Shown: positions 46,666 to 59,300 of the stretch, one piece after another | Numbering within the stretch: the stretch's first letter is position 1 | Layout of the letters: each line of letters starts with the position of its first letter | Origin: Tachypleus tridentatus | Taxonomy: Eukaryota; Arthropoda; Merostomata; Xiphosura; Limulidae | Assembly: GCF_004210375.1 (NCBI RefSeq) | Contig: NC_134825.1 | Span: forward strand, 62,983,558-63,047,557 | Direction of reading: 5' to 3' | Length of the DNA: 64,000 nucleotides | Translations under genes and position numbers: made by a program | The notes under the pieces: generated by a model | What the model saw: the letters and a program-made list of their open reading frames with translations, nothing else | Database searches by the model: none | Told to the model about the DNA's origin: nothing

Positions 46666-48335
46666 AAAAACACAAACTAAAACTAAGCAGAGTACAGAGA
46701 GCTCATTATGTAGCTTTATGCACAGTAACAAATATCATAGTGATATTTTGATCAAGACTCACAGTAGCGAATCATGCGACTGAGAAAAAGTAAGCATGCA
46801 CACCCCAAAACTTACAGCCACAACAAAGTCTTTTTACATGACATGACTGTGTGTACAAAATTGATGCTCTGAAACTCACCCATTGTAACAACTACACTTC
46901 AGATATTCAAGACATTAGTAGTTAGCACTTAAAAAAATGAAATAAAACCTGAAAACCGTTACAATATATAACACAGATGAATCTGACCATACTGTTCATT
47001 TTCACGTACCCAGTTTGATGTTATGGCACGTGTTTAATTTTCAAACCTCAGCCATCATCTCAATCTTTGTCTTATGACAAAATTAATATCACTATTTCCT
47101 TCATGTCTAACTACTAGCATAAGCATTGGCAGTTTGAAACACAAATGTTTGACTAACAGGGCCAGTTTTATCTGAAATGTAATAAATACTAATTTTCATT
47201 TAAACTTCACCGTGATTAACAATACAATTACTTTGGTTTTTGTGTAAAATTTTGTGCAACTATGACAAGTAATTTTCTTGTAAAGTGCTTGTAAAACTTT
47301 AAAACCTATGCCAATGGATGGGATTTACACTAGTTTTCTCTGTAAGCACAAGACTTAGAAATTTTAATTGTTTATTGACAGCCATTAATTATTTGTCAAA
47401 ATGAACAAATTTGTATGCAAATTTAATTTATAAGTTTATTTTCCATACATATAAACCAACATACTTGTACACACTATAGTTCATACTACCTACATAATCA
47501 TACGACTTGCTTGTATCCCAGTATTATTTACAATTCACTGAAGTGAAAAATGTGTGTACACTGTCCTCACATAATTCACATGTACCTACCAATATACAAG
47601 AGTAGCAAGTGGTTTTGTCTGACTAGGTCCTCTCTCTTTTCCTATTACTAAAAATTTTCTAGGTAGTGTTTAACTATTAATTCTGATTTAATTAATAATG
47701 AATAAAATGGTTCTTGTTTTACAATTTTTTTTTACCATTAAACACACATCTGAGATGAGTCCAGGAAGATTGTTTATTGTTAGTATTGCAAAGATATGCA
47801 AGCGATATTACGATTAAATACTCAAATGCCTCTGCAGACTTTTTTATTAATATTGTTTCATTGGCTTCATCGTACCATTTATAACAAACTTACAATTTAG
47901 TTATTTAAAACGGCAGTACAAACTACAATGGAATTGCCCACACGTTTCGTAGTTATATTTTTAATAATAAAAGTTTGCTACACTCGCAATAACACAAAAC
48001 CTTATCATTTAATGTATGCAGTTGAATTTCATATACATGAGGTAAATGTTGCAAAAATTAAACAAAATTCTAGTTTACTTTTATATAAAAATTAGGCCTA
48101 ACAAATTAAAGACTTCAAAACGCAAACTCCAAGACGTTCAACACTCGAGTTTAATATATTATCAAATTACGCAATTTACAAAGTACAGAACTGTTAATAA
48201 TATCCTGTTTAACTATTCAGACTAACAAAAGGAAAAGTGATAAATGTATACAAATCACATAAAAATACAAATGTATATCTATATTCATATACACATACAT
48301 TATACCTAACTAGCAATAATTGAACAAAAACTCAC

Positions 48336-48390
48336 CTCGACGTAACACACCACCGACAACAAGCCGCCATTTCGTTACTGTGACACTTTT
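48336..48390 (-). other. CSDE1: CSDE1 5'UTR exon 1 and probable promoter edge
   Basis: Reading the minus strand, the segment ends TCGAG|GTGAGT, a strong splice donor at 48335/48336. It is a small GC-rich patch in AT-rich DNA and carries an ATGGCGGC motif at 48363-48370, resembling YY1/TISU elements at promoters of housekeeping genes. No other good donor with this composition was seen upstream of the coding exons. The 5' limit is a guess. The ATG in this motif is out of frame with CSDE1 (see findings). Confidence 0.6.
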
Positions 48391-48941
48391 TTTTATATTT
48401 TACAAATAATTATTGAATAAATACTGAGATTTTATTTCAATAATATACCACTAGGAGAATTGTATACGTAAAGACGTAAGTTAACTAATGAATATTACAT
48501 CCTTATAAATGCACTGAGAAACAACGACGTAACATTTTAGTTTGTTAAATAAAACAATAAAGAGGAAAACATTAGAATTTTACCTAAAAGTAGGAATCGT
48601 TGCTGCATTAATAAGTAAACAAACAAGTAAAGTAATATTGGTGGATACATTTTTAAATGACTTTTAATCGCTACTTTAGTTGACAAATTTAGACTGCTTT
48701 ATATAGATATATGAGTCACAACGCTTTGGCTTGCAGATAATTCTATAAAGCTGCTATAGTTAGGTTTAAATTCTTGTTTTGGTAGTTTTTGTAGCATGAT
48801 CTTTACTTCATTTTAAAATTCATAATTTTTTAATAATCTTGTTTGTTTTATTTTATCTTTAGCATCTGTCTCTTGTCTATCTATCGATATGTTGCATTTC
48901 TATTGAAGTAAATTGGAGTTAAAAGATATTTAAGTACGTGT

Positions 48942-49640
48942 ATGATATTTTTATTATTTATAAAAAAATTGTATATGTACGCGGATACTCAAATGATGGT
49001 TGAAAAAAGGATTTTATGGTCGGATGTGTCCAAGTTTGAAATGATAGATTCAAAGCGTAGGTTGTACGTCCAGCAGAAGAAAGGAGAAATATACTTTTCT
49101 CAATGCATAGTATCTACCATGAAACATGGAGGAGGCGGTGTAATGATTTGGGGGTATTTTTTTCTGAAGTAAAATGAGGTATTTGCAAAATTGATGGACT
49201 AATGGACCAGCGCAAGTACCATCAGATATTGATCCATCATGATATATTCAGTGGTTTGCATATTATAATGGTAAAGGATTCTATTACCAAAAAAATAATG
49301 ACCCAAACACTCATACAATCTTGAAAAAATTGTTTAGTTAATAAAGAAGCTGCTGGAGTAATTAATGATGTTATGGCTTCCACAGAGCCTCGATCTTAAC
49401 CCAATTGAGTAGATCCAGGATTTGACAGATCAAAAACTTAACAAATCAAATGAAACTTTAAGAGAGTGTGTTAGAAACATTTGGAGTAAAATCCCATAGG
49501 AAACTTTGATTAAATATGTTGCAACGATGCCTGAAATGTTGCTTGCAGCTATTGAAGCAAAGAGAGGCACACAAAATATTAACTATTTGCTAAATTCAAG
49601 CACTTTCACTGAGTTTCTGTTTTACTAAATATGAAGATTA
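48942..49640 (+). pseudogene. Tc1-like transposase remnant
   Basis: Starts within the catalytic domain: RILWSDVSKFEM (Tc1 proteins have WSDESKF), then STMKHGGGGVMIWGYF, a classic Tc1 signature. After stops come FYYQKNNDPNTHT (for QDNDPKHT, apparently losing the catalytic Asp), LDLNPIE and LTDQKLNKSNETLRECVRNI. It lacks the N-terminal DNA-binding half and is full of stops. No terminal repeats were identified. Confidence 0.75.
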
Positions 49641-52600
49641 ATAATATTTTGATGTTTTACCTGTGAGTTACCTTCAACTGTTCTCTGAAAGCAGCGTGAA
49701 AACTAATTTTGACTTTGTCCTAACACTTCTGCAGAATAACGTAGCTTATGCACTAAGAAAAAAGCACCACATGCTTTCAATAAATGTTTTTTTCATTAAC
49801 TGACCATCCTAATTACTGATTAGTCAATCAAAATCAGAAACTGATGTCTTATATATGATATATGAGTTGTCATTCTGCTCCTCCACCAGTGTTTTATCAT
49901 TTGATTCCTCTTAAACAGCCAGACATATACTACTAGCATCTTCATACTTCTATATATCCAAGTGCTTAATTAAGCCAAGCATTGAACAGTTTACACTTAG
50001 CCTCAGACACTACACCATCCGTTTATTATTTCAATCATTCTGGACAGTTAGCTATCAGAAACACTGTAAGGAAGTGGAAATCAGGTCTTCTATAGATGTA
50101 TCTTTACATACTAGATCATTTTGCTTATCACATCTCCAACAGATTTTTCACAAACACCGAGCTGAGACGCCAACAGTGTCATGTTACAGCAGAATGATCC
50201 ATACTGTAGACATTCGTCATGATTGACATCTACCAAAGTAAATGGCCCGGCATGGCCAAGCGTGTTAAGGCGTGTGATTCGTAATCCGAGGGTCGCGGGT
50301 TCGCAACCTCGTCGCGCCAAACATGCTTGCCCTTTCAGCCGTGGAGACGTTATAATGTTACGGCCAATCCCTCTATTCGTTGGTAAAAGAGTAGCCCAAG
50401 AGTTGGCGGTGGGTGGTGATGACTAGCTGCCTTCCCTCTAGTCTTACACTGATAAATTAGGGACGGCTAGCGCAGATAGCCCTCGAGTAGCTTTGTGCAA
50501 AATTCAAAAACAAACAAACAAAACCAAAGTATAACCAAAATATAGATAATCGTGATATTTACGATATTTCCGTTTCTTTACAACTTTGCCACTGGTCTAT
50601 GATTCGCCATCCTTTTCTTCATTCCCACACTTCTTATTAATGTTCAAAGATCTTTCCATTTTTATGCACAATAAATGAAAATCAAAAAAAAATAATTTGC
50701 TTCGCTAGACCTCGCAGACACTTGATGATAACACCCTTCAGTTATTTCGATTACTGACGGACCCGGAGAGTCGACAGATATTTATATACGAAATCTAAGA
50801 AACGAGAAAGTTCAAGAAGTTACTGGCGAAGCCCAAAGTACAAGTAAACAAAAACAAATCTCAACGTTATCGAAAGGAATGTAGCGCGATCTGATGTTAA
50901 AACTCTGAACTACCTCGTGATCGCTGTCCGACAGATGTTGATATTGCTGTGTTTCCCTCGAAAATGTGAAATATTCTGCAGCACCCCTGTGAGTTCGACA
51001 CGGCGCACAGTTTGGGAATCCCTTATGTGATTGGAAGGCTATGTTTCGCAACTCTCCATTCATGGTGGTTTAGTCAGTGTTTACACAGTATATATATATG
51101 TCTGAAGAGACTTAATTCAAATTCCCCCACGGGTTTTGTGACCACTTTCCAAGGTCTAAATGGACATGAAATCCTCCGAGAAGTGTTATCACATTTTTAT
51201 ATCAACTGCTCTGAATATACTTTAATTCAGAATCCGCTATGTGTTTTGTAGCCCTACAATAAAACTTCTACCTAAGTGTTCTCACTATATACTTCGAACA
51301 TTCTGCTTGTGACTGTTTGAAAAATCTACATCACTATCCAAATATGCAATGTCGGGAACTAGCAAATTACTAATTGGTCTATTTCCTACAATATGTTTTT
51401 CTAGCTTTCATCGTAAAGTTTGCTAGTTGAAACTGCTCCACACTGGAACATTTTGAGACTGATGATTGTAGTCTCTGGTAAGATACCAGTCCATGTCTTG
51501 TGAAAACATATTGTGCAAGCTAATACATTTAGTGTGAACATTTATTTTTGTACTTCAGCCATAAATATTTATTTTCGCGTTTGTTTACTAATTAGTGCAA
51601 TTTTCATTTCCTTAAAGTCGGTAATTACTTTGATTGAACAGGCTCGACCCCGTGTCACTGTCATCACAGGTTGCTCATCTGCAGATTTTCCTGAGTTTAA
51701 AGTATGAAACTTTTCTGTGCCATCTATTATTTTCGTTGATATGTAAATTATCATTTTTAAGTATGGTGTATCCAGGTAACTTTGTACACATGAAATTACT
51801 ATGTATCGTATCTTTGACAGTTTAACATGTCCACCCTCAAAACAACATCATAACTTATTGAATTTCCTACTGTATGTTATAATTGAGCTCGGTCCTTAAA
51901 TCGTGTTGTTTGTTGTCGTATATATATATATGTTTATTTTCATTTCTATGTAGTTAGTGGTTTCCTTAAAACCACAGAATAACAGAAAAATGATGTCTTG
52001 AACTGTGTTAAAATGTTTAATATATATGGTGTTTCCATTCTCAGAAATATCTTCAAGACCATCCCTAGGCAAGGTAAAGTGAGTTAGGCATGAGCACTAT
52101 TGATGGTACCGATAATAGTGTGCTCAACATCATTTTCTAATCAACATGTCATTTGAATAGAGTTCTGAACAGTCAACTCAAAGTTTCACTGTACAGATCT
52201 GCTCTTTCGAACAGTACCTATGGCATAAACATTTTGAACATCAGAAGAAACTTCCTCTGATTTTAAAGGTTCTAATATCACATTATCTTGGAATTGTTGG
52301 AGTTCCGCACGTAGCAATTCGAGGAAAATCAGTACTAAACATCACTAATTTTGAAGTAATAGACTAGAGGAAAAGCATCTAATCAACACCATTCACCAGC
52401 ACACTCGTGTACTACTTCTAATCGAATAGCAAGATTTAACCATAACAAACCCACTGCCTTAAAGTGTGGAGGACAGTTTTTTCTTTATGGTTACGGAGGG
52501 TGAATATTAGATTCACAATCAAAACCACTGTACTACGGCCGGTCTCCTCGTGGAAATATTGACAATGGTTCACATGCATTGAGAAGATTAACAAGTTTAA

Positions 52601-52836
52601 TTGTCCTTAGTTAGTTTAGTGTGTAGTTTATTTTTAACTTCCTTTCTCTTGTATACATTAAGTTCAATCTCAAATTCTGTAAGAACTCATAATACTTATC
52701 TCCAATAGTTCAACAGAAAGTATATTATACCACGTTCTGGTCATCTTCTATTCTCGTTTAGACATTATTGAAACACATTTCTTTTGAATTTATTTCCTTA
52801 TCATTCATTTAATATTTCTTTTTTGTCTTTTCATAT
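49641..52836. other. intergenic region
   Basis: Apart from the SINE at 50243-50524, no supported gene. Short frames near 50812-51063 and 51513-51825 have no recognised motifs. A slightly GC-richer stretch at 50700-51010 shows no element I know. Confidence 0.35.
50243..50524 (+). mobile_element. tRNA-derived SINE, family 1, copy 1
   Basis: Begins GGCCCGGCATGGCCAAGCGT (A-box-like TGGCCAAGCG), has B-box-like GGGTTCGCAACC, a common body (TTCGTTGGTAAAAGAGTAGC, GGTGGTGATGACTAGCTGCC) and ends AAAACAAACAAACAAAA. Short direct repeats ACCAAAGTA flank it (about 50232 and 50524). Being pol III-type and non-coding, it depends on a LINE for movement (family knowledge). Confidence 0.85.
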
Positions 52837-52850
52837 ATGTGTGAGTAGAA

Positions 52851-53123
52851 TTGTTTGTTTTGAATTTCGCACAAAGCTACTCGAGGTCTATCTGTGCTAG
52901 CCGGCCCTAATTTAGCAGTGTAAGACTAGAGGGAAGGCAGCTAGTCATCACCACCCACCGTCAACTCTTGGGCTACTCTTTTACCAACGAATAGTGGGAT
53001 TGACCGTCACATTATAACGCCCCCACGGCTGAAAGGGCGAACATGTTTGGCGCGACAGGGATGCGAACCCGCGACCCTCAGATTACGAGCCGCACGCCTT
53101 AACACGCTTGGCCATGCCGGGTC
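52851..53123 (-). mobile_element. tRNA-derived SINE, family 1, copy 2
   Basis: Full-length reverse copy, ending at GGCCATGCCGGG. Flanking direct repeats ATGTGTGAGTAGAA (52837-52850) and ATGTGTGAGTAAAA (53124-53137) differ at one base, so the insertion is fairly young. Confidence 0.85.
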
Positions 53124-53446
53124 ATGTGTGAGTAAAAGCTTAAAACAACATGTCAAAGTAGGTTTTCTTCTCACCAGCGATTAATTTATTTCTTCCTTCT
53201 AACTGACATCGTAACTAAAAACCATGTTTGATAAATCTTACAATTTTCTAAGAAATTCGTAATACCATTTATTTATGAAGTATATCACCTAGCATATCAG
53301 TTTGGAAAATACACTCATTTTCCAAGTAGATTGTATTAGTAAGAGATGTATTATATAAACGTTGATTTTTTAAAAAAATAAATCTTGCCAGCTTCTTAGG
53401 AGCCGCTTAGTATGGGACGCATTTCTAGCTTAAAAGTATATATGTG

Positions 53447-53556
53447 TTTACTTATAGCAAAGCCACATCGGTTTATCTGCTGACCCCACTAACGGAAATC
53501 GAACTCCTCATTTTAACGTTGTAAATCTGTAGACGTACCGCTGTACTAGTGGGGGT
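53447..53556 (-). mobile_element. tRNA-derived SINE, family 2, fragment
   Basis: In reverse orientation: CCCACTAGTACAGCGGTACG, then GGAGTTCGATTTCC (B-box-like) and GTGGCTTTGCTATAAG. Same family as 56831-56938. Confidence 0.6.
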
Positions 53557-54530
53557 AATTAATTTAAAAATTAATGGTTTTTAAACTAAATACAGTAACA
53601 ATGTATTGTATATCATTGTATATATATTTTTGTCACGTGATTTCTTTTCGTGCTGTATATTGGACTCAGTGGCTTTCATTCCCTTTCCATAGGAAATATT
53701 TCGGGATGTCCAATTCACCTTCTTTGTCTTGTTTTACCAATGTTAAAAACTCCCATGGGGTCTATCATCTTGTATCTGTTAAAGAAAAAAAAATGTTATA
53801 ACGTACTGTTAAACCTGAGAGTTTTTAAAGCGTTGACAATTTCTTTACCTTATCAATTTTCTGAGGTAAAATAAACCAAATCATGATAGCAATAATTTAG
53901 TAGATGCGACGTTGACCAACTCTACATTTAGCTTGTCGCACTTAAGTAGAAAACTGTCATACTTGTTAAAAACTTGTTTACAAAATAACATGATGGTAAT
54001 GTAATGTTTTTAAAATGGATTATTTTGAACATTACGAATGACCCACAATATTAGCAACAGATTCACTGGATGGAAATTGAGGTTTAAAGAGGAATAAAAG
54101 TACGATGACAACAAGAACAACAAATATTTGGCACGTGTGGGACAGTAACAAACATTTAATTCGTGTATGTTTAAGAATATTTGTGTTCCATCTTCAACAT
54201 GCTATATTAAACAAGACAAAATATTAGAAACGAAGATTTCTAAATTTTATCATTAGACTCACAATACTTCACAGAAGTATGAATTTATGATTTACTGTAG
54301 AAACACATACACGCAAAATTAAATTGTATTACGTATTAATAGTGTATATTATTTGATTAAATTTTATGTGATATAATTTCGAGTAATATGCTTTGGCTGG
54401 AACTTTGTTTCATAATTTAACTGATTTATTTTAGAGTTTACAAACTTCACACATAGCTACCAATCAAAGAATTAGAAGCGCAAACAATTAAGTATTACAG
54501 AATTAAAACTGAATATTCATAGTACAATTA

Positions 54531-54807
54531 GACCCGGCATGGCCAGGTGGTTAACGCACTTGACTCATTATTTTAGGGTCACGGGTTCGAATCTCCGTCA
54601 CACCAAATATACTCGCCCTTTCAGCCGTGGGAGTATTATAATGTGACGATCAATCCTACTATTCGTTGGTAAAAGAGTTGCTCAAGAGTTGACGGTGAGT
54701 GGTGATGACTAGTTGCCTTCCCTCTAGTCTTACACTGCTAAATTAGGAACGGCTAGTGCAGATAGTCCTCGAGTAGCTTTGCGCGAAATTCAAAACAAAC
54801 AAACAAA
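54531..54807 (+). mobile_element. tRNA-derived SINE, family 1, copy 3
   Basis: Full length, GACCCGGCATGGCCAGGTGG to (CAAA)n. B box GGGTTCGAATCTC is close to consensus. Target duplication CATAGTACAAT at 54518-54530 and again from 54808. Confidence 0.85.
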
Positions 54808-55156
54808 CATAGTACAATATTTATATTAGCAAACATAAAATCAAAAATATAGTGTAGCTACTTACTTTCAATTAATTAGGTTACATAAATGTTTACACTT
54901 ACAAGTCTGAATAATAAATTATCCACGGTTTTAAGCGTGAGTTTTAAAATCCTTATTAAACACGAAACTACCCAATTGGCTATCTCAACTCTTCCCAGAA
55001 AGAGTACCGAAACCCAATTTTTAGCATTGCAAGAATGAGACTTACCACTGAGTCATGAAAAACTAGCCAATTTTCCTTCAAATTATTTTTCATTCAATTT
55101 TGACTTTAGTATAAGAATAATTTTATAACAATGCCTGTTTATTACCGAATCAGCTT

Positions 55157-55380
55157 CGCATCCGCGTCGCGCCAAACATGCTCGCCCTCCCAGCCGTGGG
55201 GCGTTATAATGTGACAGTCAATCCCACTATTCGTTGGTAAAAGAGTAGCCCAAGAGTTGGCGGTGGGTGGTGAAGACTCGCTGCCTTTTTTCTAATCTTA
55301 CACTACTAAATTAGGGATGGCTAGTACAGATAGCCCTTGAGTGGCTTTGTGCGAAATTCCAAAACAAACAAACAAACAAA
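55157..55380 (+). mobile_element. tRNA-derived SINE, family 1, copy 4 (5'-truncated)
   Basis: Starts just after the B box (TCCGCGTCGCGCC) and runs to (CAAA)n. Flanked by CCGAATCAGCTT (55145-55156) and CCGTATCAGCTT (55381-55392), so the truncation happened on insertion, as expected of target-primed reverse transcription. Confidence 0.85.
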
Positions 55381-55659
55381 CCGTATCAGCTTTATTATTA
55401 ATACATTAATCTAATAGAGGGGCACAAATTCTTTCATACAAAAACTTATTGCTTTTGTTTCTTGTTAGCTAGTTCATACATTTTAAACTTTTTTATAGAT
55501 GCAGTATTTAAATTTTCTGTCTCAAATAACCGACACTTAGCCGTAAATCTGATGGCTTGTTAAGTCAGGATCTGATATTCGTGGTGAGAAAAGTGTAAAT
55601 AAACTTCTGGGTAACTTTGCTCTTTACAACAAAGAATAGACAAAATATTATACGAATAA

Positions 55660-55932
55660 TTTGTTTTTTTGTTTTTTTGGGAATTTCGCACAAAGCTACT
55701 CGAGAGCTATCTGTGCTAGCCGTCCCTAATTTAGCAGTGTAAGACTAGAGGGAAGGCAGCTAGTCATCACCACCCACCGCCAACTCTTGGGCTACTCTTT
55801 TACCAACAAATAGTGGGATTGACCGTCACTTTATACACCCCCACGGCTGGGAGGGCGAGCATGTTTAGCGCGATGGGGGCGCGACCCTCGGATTACGAGT
55901 CGCACGCCTTACGCGCTTGGCCATGCCAGGCC
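55660..55932 (-). mobile_element. tRNA-derived SINE, family 1, copy 5
   Basis: Reverse copy with perfect 13-base flanking repeats TTATACGAATAAT (55647-55659 and 55933-55945), the youngest-looking insertion in the window. Its B-box region has a small deletion (GGGGGCGCGACC). Confidence 0.85.
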
Positions 55933-56221
55933 TTATACGAATAATAAAGAATATTACCTTCCACAGTAATAAAGTGACTGAGAATATGTTATTGAAATAA
56001 AAAGTAAAAAAAGGTCAAAAGTTAGTGAATAACTTCTGTAAAAATAATTAACTTGTGAAATACTTTCTAAAGATTTCAGTATTGTTCCATTGACAGTAAG
56101 GACAAAACTTTAAAGAAATACACTCTCAGCCAAAGTCATATTTCTGAGACTAAAAACATAAATTATAATGTACGGAGCAATTATAACTTTTGTTGTTAAT
56201 CGCCAGGTAGCGGTAATAAAT

Positions 56222-56315
56222 ATGGCGATTGTAATTGGAATTGGGACTTTAAGAAAACTTGTTTTGAAGGTCAATAAAAATGCATTGCTTTTTGGGTCTG
56301 CACGTAATGTAGCTG
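56222..56315 (+). CDS. NDUFB8: NDUFB8 exon 1 (start and presequence)
   Basis: 94 coding bases: ATGGCGATTGTAATTGG and on to GTAGCTG|GTAAGT. It encodes [18 protein letters not shown] and on to SARNVA, with four Lys/Arg and no acidic residue until after the junction, fitting a mitochondrial import signal. The upstream leader includes GCCAGGTAGCGG; no TATA box at a convincing distance. Confidence 0.85.
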
Positions 56316-59300
56316 GTAAGTAAGAAATGAAAAATGTAGATGAATGAGTTATCTGATTTCAATTTTTGTATGCTTTCGTATGTTACATGTACTATAACTA
56401 CACAGAGATACAAATAGTTGCTATAGTCTAGTGGTAGTATTACCAGTAGACTAAGAATTGCTAACAGTAATACAGTAACTCATATTGCAGGTTAGTTGTA
56501 ATTAATATTGTGTCGGTGTAATTGATAATGACCCAACAATGATATAAGTAAACATCTGAGAGTGAGAAGTATATTCACTGTTTATTCCTCCCATTAGGTT
56601 AATGTTTTTTACTCGTAACGCTAACAGTCAATAATTTAAAAAACAAACAGTTACAAAAAGTCTTAAAATTAATTACAAAAATATTTTGAAAAATACAACA
56701 CATTCAAACTGTCTGGATATTTATAAGTCTGAGTGATTACAGCCAAGTTTCAAGCAATAGCAATGTTATTTAATGTGTTCTTCAGTGCCTGACATATTTT
56801 TCAGTTCCATTTTTTCTTATACTTTTTGCACCCTGCTAGTACAGAGGTAAGTCTCCAGATTTACAATGCTAAAATCAGGGGTTCGATTCCCCTCGGTGGG
56901 CTCACCAGATAGCCTGATGGGGCTTTGCTATAACAAAAACTCCTTATATTTTTTATACTACCAGATTACATTACAATTTAGAATGTAACAGTTGTTGACT
57001 ATTGACAAAACATATTATTTGCATTGATGCCCCTTTAATTTATATACAGCTATTACAATAAAAACGTTTTGGCCTTATACTACAGTCATTTTATCTCCTT
57101 ATAAAATAGTGCTATTTATACAGTGTGTGTGTTGGCATTTATACATGACGTCAGGAGGAAGCTCAACTAAACAATAGAAGGAAAAGGTATGTAAATTTAA
57201 ACATCATAATTAACAACAACAAAAAACAGTGAATACTACCTCAAAAGTTTGTTAAACCTAGAGTTCAGTAACCTAAGCTAGATTTTAATTTCAAATTAAA
57301 AACATTGATTTGAAAGCATCATGCTGGAAACAATGTTTATGAGTCAGTAGATTAGAAGGTTTAGGATATTAACTTTTTTTTCTCTCAAAAGCACCATATT
57401 AACTAAGTTATAAAGATAAAACATGAAAAATGGCCTAAGTAATAAAAATTTAAAGCTGAAGTTTTGGTATGGGTGTTAGGAAATGATTGGGAGGGGATAT
57501 TTGAAATTGCAGAAATAAAGGAGGAGCTAATGAATTCCAAAGCTCTTGAATGAGTGTTGATCAGTATTAGGGAGTTTTCATTGTAAACAATCACAAAAAA
57601 TCTGGGATGATCATAAGTATTTCAGTTAAATATCCAATGCACAAAGATTAATTTAAAAATTATTGATCTCACATAAAGAAGAAATGTAATCATGATTTGC
57701 TGTTCAGCAACAGTTTGTTATTTCTTGAAGAAAGAAGGCTGGTATACCTTATAAAAACATTATGAATATTTACTGAAAGATACAAAACCATTAAATTAGG
57801 AATTTTCAAAGTTTTATATATCAAGTCATCCGTTAAGTAATGTCTGATTTTAGGTTCAGAGAAAGAGAAAGGATTTCAAATGCTTTTAATGTTATTTAAT
57901 TAATAATGTATGTTCCCTTATTATTAATTACTTCCTGCCAATGATTCACAAGATTATGAATACCACTTTTATAAAATTCTTGGGGTTTGTAGAGAGGGTA
58001 GTTTTAATGTCTTCAAGCTCTTTTCCATCAAGGTAGTTCTGCAAACTTTGGAATAGATGATAATCAGATGGGGCAAGGTCTGGAGAATAAGGAGGATGTG
58101 GAAGTTTTTCCCAGTCTAGTTCTTCAATCTTTGCAGATGTGATCCTAGCTGAATGGGGCCATGCGTTATCCTGGTGTAACACAAAGCCTTTATGATTGAT
58201 CAATGCAGGCCTCTTTTCTTTCATTGAAACATTCAGATGCTCTAATTATTGACAACAGAAGTTTGATGTAATCATTACATTGAGTGGCAGCAACTCAAAG
58301 TGGATCATACCAACAATATTCTTCCAAACACTTAAGACTTTCCTAGGGTAGAGATCCATTTTGGGCTCTGCTTAAGTCAGTTTATTTGCACTGAGCCATT
58401 GTCTGTGGTGCTTAACATTTTTATAATATATCCAATTTTCATCTCTAATCACTAACCTGTTCAAAAAAGGCACAAGAGTGCAGAGAAGTGCAAGTGCAAA
58501 TATCCACTCTTACTCTGAGGTTGGCTCTGTCTAATCATGGGGGACCTATTTTCCAAGTTTAATCCCCTTTACAAGCTCTTGCAGATGATGGTGAACTGTT
58601 GAATGGGTTGAATTAAGTTTCTGTGCTAGTTCTTCAATTGTTACAGCACAATCTTCATCAAGTGCAGCCAGCAGTAAGTCATCATTAGACTCAACAGGAT
58701 GACCTGAACATGGTGCATAACTTAAGCTGTAGTCACCTAACCTGAACTTCTGAAACCACCTTTGACATTTTCTTTCATTGAGAGACTCTGCAACATAAAC
58801 ACCTTGAATGTTTTGTGTAGTTTCTGCTGCACTAGTGCCTTTTTTAAACCCATAAAGCATTATATGCCTAACGTGCTCCTTAGACACATCCATCTTCAAA
58901 AGGATTTATTTGATTAATGATTTGAAAAAGCGCAGTTGGGTTAGTTTCTTTTATTTGTCTGAACATTTTTTTACACGTCCTACTACATATTTGTCATTAA
59001 AGCCTTCTACAAAGACAGAAATGATGATGCACTTTCTGTATTAAATTTTTGGACATTACTTATGGGATGGCCTGACATTAATTTATATATATATTATTAC
59101 CCACATCTCTTACTGCAGGAACATACTTCTCAACCGTAACTGCATGAGAGACATGTTGAAATAATTAGATTTCAATGGTTGGGGAGGCTTGTGGCATGCA
59201 TAATAAAAAAGTTCTGATATAGAGGGCAGCAATAATGAAAAATAGCTAATCTTGTGAATTTAGGGAAGCACTTATTTAGATACATTTTTAATATAGGAAA

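Noticed and set aside
50243..50524. possible real tRNA gene at the head of the SINE
   Set aside because: Five copies with the same 200-base non-tRNA body and (CAAA)n tail show a tRNA-derived SINE; the head no longer folds into a full cloverleaf.
56831..56938. possible real tRNA gene, because of the near-perfect T-arm
   Set aside because: The acceptor stem does not pair, the D-arm is poor, and related copies with the same non-tRNA tail occur at 53447 and 46583. It is a SINE.
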